From assembly GCF_003574295.1 (NCBI RefSeq), contig NZ_BHGK01000001.1, positions 2,480,001 through 2,544,000 on the forward strand: DNA of 64,000 bases, read 5' to 3'. The position numbers and the translations under genes were made by a program. Source of the stretch: Mediterraneibacter butyricigenes (GTDB taxonomy: Bacteria; Bacillota; Clostridia; Lachnospirales; Lachnospiraceae). Position 1 is the first letter of the stretch. Each line of letters opens with the position of its first letter. Positions 9,966 through 20,414 of this stretch are shown here, piece after piece. The notes under the pieces are model-generated. The model made no database searches. It was not told where the DNA came from and was given only the letters and a program-made list of their open reading frames with translations.

Positions 9966-11366
9966 ATGGACAGAAAGAATGCCTGGAAGACTTATACAGC
10001 AGAGGAATTAAAAAAATTAGAAACTGTCAATGAAGACTATAAGAATTGTCTGGACGAGGGGAAGACAGAGCGGGAATGTATCCGTCTGACAATTGAGCGG
10101 ATTGAGAAAGCAGGATACCGCAATATCGAAGAATGGATCAAGAGTGGGAAGAAAGTGGAAAGTGGAGACAAGATTTATGCAGTCTGCATGAATAAGACAA
10201 TTGCTATGTTCCATATCGGAGAGCGTCCGCTGGAAGAAGGAATGAACATCTTAGGAGCTCACATTGACTCACCGCGTATCGATGTGAAACAGAATCCGCT
10301 CTATGAAAATGAAGAACTGGCTTATCTGGATACCCATTATTATGGCGGAATTAAAAAGTATCAGTGGGTAACTCTTCCGCTGGCTCTTCATGGAGTGATT
10401 GTGAAGAAAGACGGAACGGTAGTTCCGGTGAAGATCGGAGAAAAAGAGGACGATCCGGTATTTGTGATCACGGATCTGCTGATCCATCTGGCTGCTAAGC
10501 AGATGGAAAAGAAAGCGGCAACCGTGGTAGAAGGGGAAAAATTAGATCTGCTGATCGGAAGCCGTCCGATCGAAGAGGCAGAAGGTCTGGATAAGAAAGA
10601 AAAAGAAGCGGTGAAAGCAAATGTACTGGAATTGCTGAAAAAATATTATGACATGGAAGAGGAAGACTTCTTCTCCGCAGAGCTGGAGATTGTTCCGGCA
10701 GGAAAAGCAAGAGACTGCGGTCTGGATCGCAGTATGGTACTGGCATACGGACAGGACGACAGAGTCTGCGCATTTACTTCTTTGTTTGCAATGCTGGATG
10801 TGGAAAAAACAGAGCGGACAGCCTGCTGCATCCTGGTAGACAAGGAAGAGATTGGAAGTGTAGGCGCAACCGGTATGCATTCCAGATTCTTTGAAAATAT
10901 CGTGGCAGAGCTGGCAGCACTTTCCGGTGCACCGGCAGAACTGACGGTACGTCGTGCTCTGATGAATTCCAGAATGTTGTCTTCTGATGTCAGTGCGGCA
11001 TATGATCCTATGTATGCAGAAGTTTTCGAGAAGAGAAGTGCAGCATTTTTCGGCAAAGGCCTGGTGTTTAACAAATTTACAGGCAGCAGAGGAAAGAGTG
11101 GCTCCAATGATGCCAATGCAGAATATCTGGCAAAGATCAGAAATGCCATGGATACAGAAGCAGTCGCTTATCAGTTCGCAGAGCTTGGAAAAGTCGATGC
11201 AGGAGGCGGCGGAACCATCGCCTATATCATGGCGAATTACGGCATGGAAGTCATTGACAGCGGTGTGGCAGTCTTAAGCATGCACGCACCGTGGGAAGTG
11301 ACCAGCAAAGCAGATGTATATGAGGCTTATAAAGGTTACAAAGCATTTCTGCGGGAAATGAGATAA
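9966..11366 (+). CDS. M18-family aminopeptidase (aspartyl aminopeptidase type)
   Basis: M18 enzymes are dodecameric cytosolic zinc aminopeptidases that remove N-terminal residues, often acidic ones. The product is 466 residues from the ATG at 9966, which follows AAGGAGACAG; the frame is open upstream to 9885 but lacks a better site. Metal-binding segments are seen as GAHIDSPRIDVKQNP, VDKEEIGSVGATG and the C-terminal SMHAPWEV. No signal peptide is present. The gene stands alone between the glyS terminator and the beta-glucoside promoter. Specificity cannot be read from the sequence. Confidence 0.92.
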   Translation: MDRKNAWKTYTAEELKKLETVNEDYKNCLDEGKTERECIRLTIERIEKAGYRNIEEWIKSGKKVESGDKIYAVCMNKTIAMFHIGERPLEEGMNILGAHIDSPRIDVKQNPLYENEELAYLDTHYYGGIKKYQWVTLPLALHGVIVKKDGTVVPVKIGEKEDDPVFVITDLLIHLAAKQMEKKAATVVEGEKLDLLIGSRPIEEAEGLDKKEKEAVKANVLELLKKYYDMEEEDFFSAELEIVPAGKARDCGLDRSMVLAYGQDDRVCAFTSLFAMLDVEKTERTACCILVDKEEIGSVGATGMHSRFFENIVAELAALSGAPAELTVRRALMNSRMLSSDVSAAYDPMYAEVFEKRSAAFFGKGLVFNKFTGSRGKSGSNDANAEYLAKIRNAMDTEAVAYQFAELGKVDAGGGGTIAYIMANYGMEVIDSGVAVLSMHAPWEVTSKADVYEAYKGYKAFLREMR

Positions 11367-11425
11367 TAACTGAGGCTGAATGAACCGCAAGGATTACAAA
11401 AGAATTCAAATAAAATAATTAAGTG

Positions 11426-11454
11426 TTGCAATCTCCGGGATTCTCTGCTATACT
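11426..11454 (+). promoter_or_regulatory. Promoter of the beta-glucoside operon
   Basis: TTGCAA (11426-11431) and TATACT (11449-11454) are separated by 17 bases. Transcription would begin about 20 bases before the RAT element. Confidence 0.85.
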
Positions 11455-11478
11455 GAGTCCCGGTAAAAAGAATAGCAC

Positions 11479-11508
11479 TGGCTGTTACTGGTAATGCAGG
11501 CAAGACCA
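11479..11508 (+). promoter_or_regulatory. RAT antiterminator site (LicT/BglG target)
   Basis: The 30-base segment with the core GGCTGTTACTGGTAATGCAG closely matches ribonucleic antiterminator elements bound by BglG/LicT proteins. Its 3' bases are the left arm of the following terminator, so binding by the LicT homologue encoded at 15319 would block the terminator hairpin. This geometry is the standard induction switch for aryl-beta-glucoside operons. Confidence 0.9.
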
Positions 11509-11557
11509 AGATCAAAGAGGTACATGTATCATGTGTCCTTTTGTCTTGGTCTTTTTT
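11502..11557 (+). terminator. Conditional (antiterminated) leader terminator
   Basis: AAGACCAAGA pairs with TCTTGGTCTT across a 29-base loop and is followed by a T run. It overlaps the RAT sequence, so it should form only when LicT is not bound. Confidence 0.88.
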
Positions 11558-11589
11558 ATTGCATGGGGATTTTCCCCATGCAATAAAAA
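11553..11589. repeat. 17-bp perfect inverted repeat in the bgl leader
   Basis: TTTTTATTGCATGGGGA is followed by a three-base TTT loop and its exact reverse complement. The left arm is built from the T tract of the leader terminator. There is no T tract after the right arm, so it is not an ordinary rightward terminator; on the minus strand its right arm would give a U-rich tail. It may be a second leader hairpin or a bidirectional terminator. Confidence 0.75.
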
Positions 11590-11833
11590 GCCTCCGGCAG
11601 GATGCGCACAGTGGCGGACAACGAAGACGTTGCAGCGGGAAATGCCTTTGGGGATTCGGAAAATGCGCAGTCCGAAGAATCAGAGGAATGCATCCGATAG
11701 AAAAGCCGAACAGCACAGAGCAAAACAAAACAGTACAAAACCGTTTGGAGATAAAGTACGAAGGTGTGCAAATAAACCGGCACAAAAGAGTACAGAAAAG
11801 GATCGCAAAACGGTGCAGAAAAAGGAGAAAATT
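11590..11833 (+). other. Long leader between terminator and bglF, no recognised feature
   Basis: These 244 bases separate the switch from the PTS start codon. The frame of the PTS gene stays open back to 11531, but the translation is unlike any EIIB domain and the strong ribosome-binding site AAAGGAGAAA lies only at 11821-11830. I see no known riboswitch or conserved small ORF here. Confidence 0.5.
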
Positions 11834-13795
11834 ATGGATTATAAGGCGTTAGGAAAAAAACTGATCGACCTGGTGGGCGGAACCGAAAACATTCGTCAGC
11901 TTACACATTGTGCAACCAGACTTCGGTTTGAATTTTATGATATGGGAAAAGTAAAGACAAAGGAAATTGAAAGCCAGCCGGGCGTAATCAGCGTGGTAGA
12001 AAAAGGCGGACAGTTCCAGGTAATTATCGGAAATGAAGTACAGACTGCATTCCGTGCGATCAAGGAAGAGATGAAAGAAGATGGAAACAGTTCAGAGGAA
12101 ACACAGGAGAGCACTTCCGAGAAAAAAGGAATCGTCAATGAGATCATCAGCGTGATCTCCACAACCTTCACTCCGGTGATCCCGGCACTGATCGGTGGTG
12201 GTATGATCAAAGCGGTTCTGTCCATCCTGGTACTGGCAGGTCTGGTGAAAGATACAGAGAGTACTTACACGATTCTGTCCTTTATTTCCGATGCACCGTT
12301 CTACTTTATGCCGGTACTTCTGGCATACGGAGCTTCTCTGAAATTTAAGTGCAGCCCGATCATGGCAATGACGATGGCATGTGCACTGTTGTCTCCGACC
12401 TGGTCCGGTATCGTGGCAGCAGGAGAATCAGTGGATTTCTTTAAGATTCCGACATTGCTGGTAGATTATTCTTATTCCGTGATCCCGATCATTTTGAGTG
12501 TATGGATCCTGTCCTATGTGGAAAAATTTGCAGAGAAATATTCTCCGTCCGTGATTAAATTTTTCCTGAAACCGATGATTATTATGTTTATTGCAATTCC
12601 GATCGCACTGATCGTGGTAGGGCCGCTGGGAAATCTGTTAAATGATCTGGTACAGAGCGGAGCAAACTTCTTAAATGACAGAGTAAGCTGGTTGATTCCG
12701 ATGCTGATGGGTGCCTTCCAGCCGTTCCTGACACTGACCGGAACTGCCTGGGCTATGACTCCGATCGCAACCAGCCAGATTTCAACTCTTGGATATGAAA
12801 TTGTAAATGGACCGGGTATGCTGGCATCCAACATTGCACAGGGTGGAGCAACTCTGGCAGTCGCCATGAAAACAAAAGATAAAAATCTGAAACAGTTGGC
12901 TTCTTCTTCCGGTTTCACAGCCGTGATGGGTATCACAGAGCCGTGTCTGTACGGAGTGCTTCTGAAACTGAAACGTCCGTTTGTAGCTTCCATGATCGGT
13001 GGAGCCATCGGTGGAATTTATGCCGGATTATCCGGACTGGTAAGATATGCATTTGTTTCTCCTGGACTGACTGCAATCCCTGCATTTATCGGAGAAAATC
13101 CGATGAACGTGGTACATGCGGTCATTACCATTGTGATTTCTTTCGTAGCCGGATTCGCAGCATCCTGGATTCTGGGCTTTAAGGATGAAGGAGCAGAAGT
13201 GGAAACAGATGCGGATGGAAAAAGCGAAGCAGACGCAAAGAAAAATGCAGATGGAACGAAGGACGAGGAGGCAGAAACCGCTACAACAAACACAACGAAG
13301 AAAGACGAAAAAGCATCTGAGACAAAAGAAATAGCGAGTGAAGTGATCGGGATGCCGGTCAGCGGAAAAGCAGCCCCGTTATCGGAAGTCAATGATACCG
13401 TATTTTCCGGAGAAGTGCTTGGAAAAGGCGGGGCCATTTTCCCGGAAGAAGGAAAGGTCTACGCACCGGCAGACGGAACCGTTACTCTGTTCTTTGATAC
13501 CGGACATGCCATCGGAATGTGCACAGAAAACGGAACCGAACTTCTGATCCATGTAGGAATCGATACCGTGAACCTGGAGGGAAAATATTTTGAACCTCAG
13601 GTTACTGTTGACACGAAGGTGAAAAAAGGCGATCTGCTGCTTACCTTTGACCTGGAAGCAATCAAGGCAGAAGGATACGATACGGTCATCCCGGTGATTG
13701 TGACCAATACCTCAGATTTCAAAGAAGTCAGTCTGGTAAAGGAAGGAACTGCAAAAGCAGGGGAAGACTTCCTGTGTGTGAAAAGAGGAGAATAG
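11834..13795 (+). CDS. bglF: Beta-glucoside PTS transporter, EIIBCA
   Basis: This membrane protein imports and phosphorylates beta-glucosides using phosphate from HPr. The 653-residue chain has the order EIIB (1 to about 90, phospho-cysteine C26 in LTHCATRLRF), EIIC (about 105-460, multiple membrane helices), a charged linker rich in Asp, Glu and Lys (about 455-510), and EIIA (about 510-653). In EIIA, H558 (DTGHAIGM) and H573 (LLIHVGID) have the same 15-residue spacing as the catalytic histidine pair of EIIA-Glc. The start follows AAAGGAGAAA. It is first in an operon with a GH1 6-phospho-beta-glucosidase and licT, under RAT control. The exact sugar (salicin, arbutin, cellobiose) is not determined. 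Confidence 0.93.
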   Translation: MDYKALGKKLIDLVGGTENIRQLTHCATRLRFEFYDMGKVKTKEIESQPGVISVVEKGGQFQVIIGNEVQTAFRAIKEEMKEDGNSSEETQESTSEKKGIVNEIISVISTTFTPVIPALIGGGMIKAVLSILVLAGLVKDTESTYTILSFISDAPFYFMPVLLAYGASLKFKCSPIMAMTMACALLSPTWSGIVAAGESVDFFKIPTLLVDYSYSVIPIILSVWILSYVEKFAEKYSPSVIKFFLKPMIIMFIAIPIALIVVGPLGNLLNDLVQSGANFLNDRVSWLIPMLMGAFQPFLTLTGTAWAMTPIATSQISTLGYEIVNGPGMLASNIAQGGATLAVAMKTKDKNLKQLASSSGFTAVMGITEPCLYGVLLKLKRPFVASMIGGAIGGIYAGLSGLVRYAFVSPGLTAIPAFIGENPMNVVHAVITIVISFVAGFAASWILGFKDEGAEVETDADGKSEADAKKNADGTKDEEAETATTNTTKKDEKASETKEIASEVIGMPVSGKAAPLSEVNDTVFSGEVLGKGGAIFPEEGKVYAPADGTVTLFFDTGHAIGMCTENGTELLIHVGIDTVNLEGKYFEPQVTVDTKVKKGDLLLTFDLEAIKAEGYDTVIPVIVTNTSDFKEVSLVKEGTAKAGEDFLCVKRGE

Positions 13796-15211
<1,416 letters not shown>

Positions 15212-15318
15212 AAAAAGCAGTGTTGTCGGCTTAGTGAAACAGAAAAAAGATTTCTTTTGGAACCGGAGATAGACGGGAAAGAAGAGTCGCAGGATGGAAG
15301 CGCAGTGGGGTATGACAG

Positions 15319-16164
15319 ATGAAGGTCAGAAAGATACTGAATAATAATCTGCTTCTGGTGGAAAATGAATCGGGCCAGGAACAGATTGCTATGGGAAAAG
15401 GCTTAAGATTCTCTTATAAAGTTGGAGAAATGTTGAAACCGGAAGATGTGGAAAAAATCTACATCCTAAAAGATGAAAAGCATACAAAGGATTATATCCG
15501 TTTGCTGGAGGACGCACCAGACGAATATGTGGAAGTGATTCAAAGTGCGATCCAGATGGTAGAGGAGAAGATGGAGGGAAAATTAGGGGAGCAGATTTTT
15601 GTTTCCCTTCTGGATCATTTGATCTTCGCAATCAAGAGGCAGGAGCAAGGAATTGTTCTTCAAAATCGGATGCTTTGGGAAATTCAGAAATTTTATCCAG
15701 AAGAATATCTGGTGGCGGAGGAAATGCTGCGGGAAATTAACGAAAAACTGAACGTTGCCCTTCCGGAAGCGGAGATTGGAAATATAGCTTTTCATTTGGT
15801 GAATGCCCAAATCCATGGAAAGGAAGAAGGCGGAGCCGAAAACGGAGTTCTGATGGTGCGGATGCTCAAAGATATTTTTCAGATCGTACAGATCTATTAT
15901 AAGAAGCAGATCGATGAAAAGAGCATCGACTATTCCAGGTTTGTAATCCACGTACAGTTTTTCCTGCAAAGACTTCTGGAAGATAAGATGCTGAAAGATC
16001 GGACCGTTTCTCTGTTTGATGCGATGTCGCTGGAAAGCCCGAAAGCGGCGGGATGTGTGGAACAAATTCGAAAATATATCAAAAATCTGCTGGGGAAAGA
16101 GATTACCAGAGAGGAACAGGTGTATTTGATTGTTCACATTGCAAGAGTCACAGAAAACTCTTGA
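15319..16164 (+). CDS. licT: LicT/BglG-family transcriptional antiterminator
   Basis: This RNA-binding protein would bind the RAT at 11479-11508 and allow readthrough of the leader terminator when beta-glucosides are present. The 281 residues comprise the N-terminal CAT RNA-binding domain (MKVRKILNNNLLLVEN, about 1-55) and two PRD domains. PRD histidines are visible in LLDHLIF, IAFHLVN, FVIHVQF and LIVHIAR, the sites phosphorylated by HPr and the EII. It lies about 108 bases after bglA, at the end of the operon it regulates. The promoter for ppdK overlaps its last codon. Confidence 0.93.
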   Translation: MKVRKILNNNLLLVENESGQEQIAMGKGLRFSYKVGEMLKPEDVEKIYILKDEKHTKDYIRLLEDAPDEYVEVIQSAIQMVEEKMEGKLGEQIFVSLLDHLIFAIKRQEQGIVLQNRMLWEIQKFYPEEYLVAEEMLREINEKLNVALPEAEIGNIAFHLVNAQIHGKEEGGAENGVLMVRMLKDIFQIVQIYYKKQIDEKSIDYSRFVIHVQFFLQRLLEDKMLKDRTVSLFDAMSLESPKAAGCVEQIRKYIKNLLGKEITREEQVYLIVHIARVTENS

Positions 16165-16189
16165 CGCACAAAGGGAAAACAATTAGAAT
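16161..16189 (+). promoter_or_regulatory. Promoter of ppdK
   Basis: TTGACG (16161-16166) and TAGAAT (16184-16189) are 17 bases apart. The -35 box overlaps the licT stop codon. Confidence 0.85.
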
Positions 16190-16231
16190 AGTTATGGTTG
16201 AAACTATTAGAAAAAATAGGAGGATTAGAAA

Positions 16232-18859
16232 ATGGCAACAAAATGGGTTTATATGTTCAAAGAGGGTAACGCCGACATGAGAAACCTTCTCGGTGGAAAA
16301 GGCGCAAACCTTGCAGAGATGACAAACCTTGGCCTTCCAGTTCCGCAGGGCTTCACGATCACAACAGAAGCTTGTACGCAGTACTATGAAGACGGAAGAA
16401 AAATTAATGACGAGATCATGGATCAGATCATGGAAGCAATTACAAAGATGGAAGAGATTACCGGAAAGAAATTCGGGGATAAAGAGAATCCGTTGCTTGT
16501 TTCCGTTCGTTCTGGAGCAAGAGCATCCATGCCTGGTATGATGGATACAATCCTGAACCTTGGACTGAACGAAGAGGTTGTTGAGACACTTGCAAAAGCA
16601 TCCGGCAATCCGCGTTGGGCTTGGGACTGCTACAGAAGATTTATTCAGATGTTCTCTGACGTAGTTATGGAAGTAGGAAAGAAATACTTCGAAGAACTCA
16701 TCGACAAGATGAAAGAAGAAAAAGGCGTTCAGCAGGACGTTGATCTGACAGCAGAAGACCTGAAGGTACTGGCTGAGCAGTTTAAGGCTGAATACAAAGA
16801 GAAGATCGGTTCTGATTTCCCATCCGATCCGAAGGAACAGCTGATGGAAGCTATCAAAGCTGTATTCCGTTCTTGGGACAACCCGCGTGCAAACGTTTAT
16901 CGTCGTGATAACGATATCCCGTATTCTTGGGGAACCGCTGTTAATGTACAGATGATGGCATTCGGTAACATGGGAGATGACTGTGGTACAGGTGTTGCAT
17001 TTACACGTGACCCTGCAACAGGAGAAAACGGACTGTTCGGTGAATTCCTGACAAATGCTCAGGGAGAAGACGTAGTAGCCGGAGTACGTACTCCGATGCA
17101 CATTTCCGAAATGGAAGAGAAATTCCCGGAAGCTTTCGTACAGTTTAAGAATGTATGTGAGACTCTGGAGAAACACTACAGAGATATGCAGGACATGGAG
17201 TTTACAGTAGAGCACGGTAAACTGTATATGCTGCAGACACGTAATGGTAAGAGAACAGCAAAGGCTGCTCTGAAGATCGCTTGTGATCTGGTAGATGAAG
17301 GAATGAGAACAGAGGAAGAGGCAGTTGCAATGATCGATCCTCGTAACCTGGATTCCCTGCTTCACCCACAGTTCGATGCTGCTGCACTGAAAGCTGCAAC
17401 ACCGATGGCTAAAGCACTTGGAGCATCTCCAGGAGCTGCTTGTGGTAAGATCGTCTTTACAGCAGATGACGCTGTAGCATGGGCTGCTAAGGGAGAAAAG
17501 GTTGTTCTGGTTCGTCTGGAGACATCTCCGGAAGATATCACAGGTATGAAGTCTGCTCAGGGTATCCTGACAGTTCGTGGTGGTATGACATCTCACGCTG
17601 CCGTAGTTGCACGTGGAATGGGTACATGCTGTGTATCCGGATGTGGTGACATCGTTATGGACGAAGCAAACAAGAAGTTTACTCTGGCTGGAAAAGAATA
17701 TCATGAGGGAGATTGCATTTCTCTTGATGGATCTACAGGTAATATCTATGACGGAATCATCCCGACCGTAGACGCTACAATCGCAGGTGAATTCGGAAGA
17801 ATCATGGGATGGGCTGATAAATACAGAACCATGAAGGTTCGTACAAATGCTGATACACCGGCTGACGCTAAGAAAGCTCGTGAGCTTGGTGCAGAAGGTA
17901 TCGGACTTTGCCGTACAGAGCATATGTTCTTCGAAGGCAACAGAATCGATGCATTCCGTGAGATGATCTGTTCTGAAACAGTAGAAGAAAGAGAAGCAGC
18001 ACTTGCTAAGATCCTTCCGGAACAGCAGGGAGACTTCGAAAAACTGTATGAGGCACTGGAAGGAAATCCGGTAACCATCCGTTTCCTGGATCCGCCGCTT
18101 CATGAGTTCGTTCCGACTGAAGAAGAAGACATCAAGAAACTGGCTGACGCTCAGGGCAAAACTGTTGAGCAGATCAAAGCGATCATCGACAGCCTGCACG
18201 AGTTCAACCCGATGATGGGACATCGTGGATGCCGTCTGGCAGTTACTTATCCGGAGATTGCTAAGATGCAGACAAGCGCTGTTATCCGTGCAGCAATCAA
18301 CGTAAAGAAAGCTCATCCGGATTGGGCAGTTAAGCCGGAGATCATGATCCCATTGGTTGGAGATATCAAAGAGCTTAAATATGTGAAGAAATTCGTTGTT
18401 GAGACAGCTGACGCTGAGATCGCAGCAGCTGGAAGCGACCTGGAATATGAAGTAGGTACAATGATCGAGATCCCGAGAGCTGCTCTTACAGCTGACGAGA
18501 TTGCAAAAGAAGCTGACTTCTTCTGCTTCGGTACAAACGACCTGACTCAGATGACATACGGATTCTCCCGTGATGACGCTGGTAAATTCCTGGATGCTTA
18601 CTATGATGCTAAGATCTTCGAGAACGACCCATTTGCTAAGCTTGACCAGACAGGTGTTGGTAAGCTTATGGAAATGGCTATCGATCTTGGTAAGCCGGTT
18701 AATCCTGCACTGCACGTTGGAATCTGTGGAGAGCATGGTGGAGATCCGTCTTCTGTAGAATTCTGCAACAAGATTGGTCTTGATTATGTATCTTGCTCAC
18801 CGTTCCGTGTACCGATCGCAAGACTGGCAGCAGCTCAGGCAGCAATTAACCAGAAATAG
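16232..18859 (+). CDS. ppdK: Pyruvate, phosphate dikinase
   Basis: PPDK interconverts pyruvate, ATP and phosphate with PEP, AMP and pyrophosphate; in many anaerobes it works in glycolysis or gluconeogenesis in place of pyruvate kinase. The 875-residue product is full length. Visible elements are the N-terminal nucleotide-binding domain, the swivelling phospho-histidine domain with GGMTSHAAVVARGMG, and the C-terminal PEP/pyruvate domain with FCFGTNDLTQMTYGFSRDD and a C-terminal CGEHGGDP. The start follows AATAGGAGGATTAG. Codon use is strongly shifted to GCT, CGT and GGT compared with neighbours, a sign of high expression. It is monocistronic with its own promoter and terminator. Confidence 0.97.
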   Translation: MATKWVYMFKEGNADMRNLLGGKGANLAEMTNLGLPVPQGFTITTEACTQYYEDGRKINDEIMDQIMEAITKMEEITGKKFGDKENPLLVSVRSGARASMPGMMDTILNLGLNEEVVETLAKASGNPRWAWDCYRRFIQMFSDVVMEVGKKYFEELIDKMKEEKGVQQDVDLTAEDLKVLAEQFKAEYKEKIGSDFPSDPKEQLMEAIKAVFRSWDNPRANVYRRDNDIPYSWGTAVNVQMMAFGNMGDDCGTGVAFTRDPATGENGLFGEFLTNAQGEDVVAGVRTPMHISEMEEKFPEAFVQFKNVCETLEKHYRDMQDMEFTVEHGKLYMLQTRNGKRTAKAALKIACDLVDEGMRTEEEAVAMIDPRNLDSLLHPQFDAAALKAATPMAKALGASPGAACGKIVFTADDAVAWAAKGEKVVLVRLETSPEDITGMKSAQGILTVRGGMTSHAAVVARGMGTCCVSGCGDIVMDEANKKFTLAGKEYHEGDCISLDGSTGNIYDGIIPTVDATIAGEFGRIMGWADKYRTMKVRTNADTPADAKKARELGAEGIGLCRTEHMFFEGNRIDAFREMICSETVEEREAALAKILPEQQGDFEKLYEALEGNPVTIRFLDPPLHEFVPTEEEDIKKLADAQGKTVEQIKAIIDSLHEFNPMMGHRGCRLAVTYPEIAKMQTSAVIRAAINVKKAHPDWAVKPEIMIPLVGDIKELKYVKKFVVETADAEIAAAGSDLEYEVGTMIEIPRAALTADEIAKEADFFCFGTNDLTQMTYGFSRDDAGKFLDAYYDAKIFENDPFAKLDQTGVGKLMEMAIDLGKPVNPALHVGICGEHGGDPSSVEFCNKIGLDYVSCSPFRVPIARLAAAQAAINQK

Positions 18860-18905
18860 TATACACTGTAGGTGACTAACATAGAACGTTAATTAGCTTA
18901 TATAG

Positions 18906-18942
18906 AAAACCCCTTACATCAATTATGGTGTGAGGGGTTTTT
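18906..18942 (+). terminator. Rho-independent terminator of ppdK
   Basis: AAAACCCCTTACA pairs with TGTGAGGGGTTTT (one mismatch region) followed by Ts. Confidence 0.9.
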
Positions 18943-18961
18943 ACGTCATGAAGAAAATGTA

Positions 18962-19213
18962 TTGCAGAACGATAATGATTACAGAACTAATGGCTTTGGA
19001 AACCAGAAGTATGCTATGGGAAACTTCAAAAACGATATCTTCGGAGATTATATCCGCTACACTCATGCCTCCTGCCATTCATATGTTGTCGTGAACATAG
19101 ATGGAAAAATATTAGTTGTAAATGGGGAAAATGACGCAGAGACAAAGGAAATCTATCAGAGAATAAGTGAGAAGGTGTCAAAGGAAAGAAAATATTCTAT
19201 TTTTCTCATTTAG
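18962..19213 (+). pseudogene. Fragment resembling the C-terminal PH-like part of a small membrane protein
   Basis: The frame encodes 83 residues (with IFGDYIRYTHASCHSYVVVN and GKILVVNGENDAETKEIYQRI) that resemble the C-terminal PH-like segment of small clostridial membrane proteins. There is no ATG, no ribosome-binding site and no membrane segments: the only in-frame start is a TTG, and an in-frame stop lies just upstream. I read it as the 3' remnant of a gene whose front is lost at the junction with ppdK. The match is from memory and is tentative. Confidence 0.4.
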
Positions 19214-19256
19214 CAAATCTGTTTTAATAGCGTTGACAAATGTGTAAAATGGAACG

Positions 19257-20414
19257 CTACATTGAATGCTGTGCAAAAGTCACCTCGAAAATCGTTCCCC
19301 CAGTCTTGCCTGATTTGATACAAATACTGCCATCATGTACTCTAACGATTTCACGGACAAAAGCAAGACCTAGCCCTACGCCACCCAGCTCCCGGCTTCT
19401 GGATTTATCCACACGGAAGAATGGCTCGAACACTCTCTCCCTAAGCTCCTTTGGTATTCCGCTTCCCGTATCTTCTACAGACAGATAAACATGCTTGTTT
19501 CTCTGATATGCGGTTACTGTAACCTGTCCGAGCGGATGATTATATTTGATGGCATTCTCAACCAGATTGTATACAAGTCTGTAAATAAGGATATCACTGC
19601 CTATCATAGTGGCATCCTCACATTTTCCAATCAGCTTTATATTCTTTTCCACGGCAAGAGGCTCAAGGTCTGCCAAAACCTCTTCAACAATGGCATCCAA
19701 TATAATTTTATCATCCCTTCCCACCGTTTGAAGCTCACTCATGTCAAGAAGAGTCTTTACCATCCTGTTTAATTTATCATTTTGTTCCGTAACCATTTTT
19801 ATGGTCTGCAAAGTGTCTGCATCATTTCCCGGGTGAGAGGCAGAATTATATAAATCAAGCTGTACCTGCATTAACGCTAATGGAGTACGCAGCTCATGTG
19901 CTGCATTTGCAGTAAACTGTCTCTGTATCTCAAATGCTTCCGACAGACGCTTAAGCATCTTATTATAAGAAATACCCAGCTGGTTCAGTTCCTTAACATT
20001 GTTTTCCTCTATTCTTGAATCAGACAGATTCTGAGCCTGTACCTCTTCAATTTTATCTGAAAACTCCCTGATTGGTCTGAGTGCATGCCCGCTTATAAAA
20101 TAAGTGACGACACCTCCCAAAAGCGCCAGAAAAACCGTGATGATCAGACTGTTTCTTTTATAGTCGGCCTTATTATTGTACACCTGAAACGAAAATTCAT
20201 CCGCAAACTCATCCCACTTATCGTCCGGTATGCTGATATATATTTCATCTGATTTGTTTCCTTTTTCATCCCCCTGGGACTCTACCGCATCCTGCAGAGA
20301 ATCGATGTAATGCACACCATTTTTATAGACAAACATAGTCAGGCAGCCACATATAATAGCAATACACAATGTAGTAATGCACGTAAGTCTCCACTGTAGC
20401 GACATTCTTTTCAT
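19257..20414 (-). CDS. Two-component sensor histidine kinase
   Basis: The 385-residue membrane kinase has an N-terminal membrane helix (about residues 9-30), an extracytoplasmic region of about 75 residues, a second helix (about 90-112), a HAMP linker, the H-box AHELRTPLALMQ, the N-box NLVENAIKYN, and ATP-site motifs DTGSGIP and GGVGLGLAF. It starts at an ATGA overlap with the regulator stop (20411-20414), so it is co-translated with it. It is divergent from the redox module at 21185-23153, which it is a candidate to control. The stimulus is unknown. Confidence 0.92.
   Translation of the reverse strand: MKRMSLQWRLTCITTLCIAIICGCLTMFVYKNGVHYIDSLQDAVESQGDEKGNKSDEIYISIPDDKWDEFADEFSFQVYNNKADYKRNSLIITVFLALLGGVVTYFISGHALRPIREFSDKIEEVQAQNLSDSRIEENNVKELNQLGISYNKMLKRLSEAFEIQRQFTANAAHELRTPLALMQVQLDLYNSASHPGNDADTLQTIKMVTEQNDKLNRMVKTLLDMSELQTVGRDDKIILDAIVEEVLADLEPLAVEKNIKLIGKCEDATMIGSDILIYRLVYNLVENAIKYNHPLGQVTVTAYQRNKHVYLSVEDTGSGIPKELRERVFEPFFRVDKSRSRELGGVGLGLAFVREIVRVHDGSICIKSGKTGGTIFEVTFAQHSM

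Noticed and set aside
11531-11833. N-terminal extension of the PTS gene
   Set aside because: The frame is open, but the added 101 residues are unlike EIIB, start inside the leader terminator, and the strong ribosome-binding site is at 11821.
16148-18736. 862-codon open frame on the minus strand opposite ppdK
   Set aside because: It is the shadow of ppdK's biased codon use: no ribosome-binding site, Cys/Ser/His-rich nonsense translation, and complete overlap with a certain gene.
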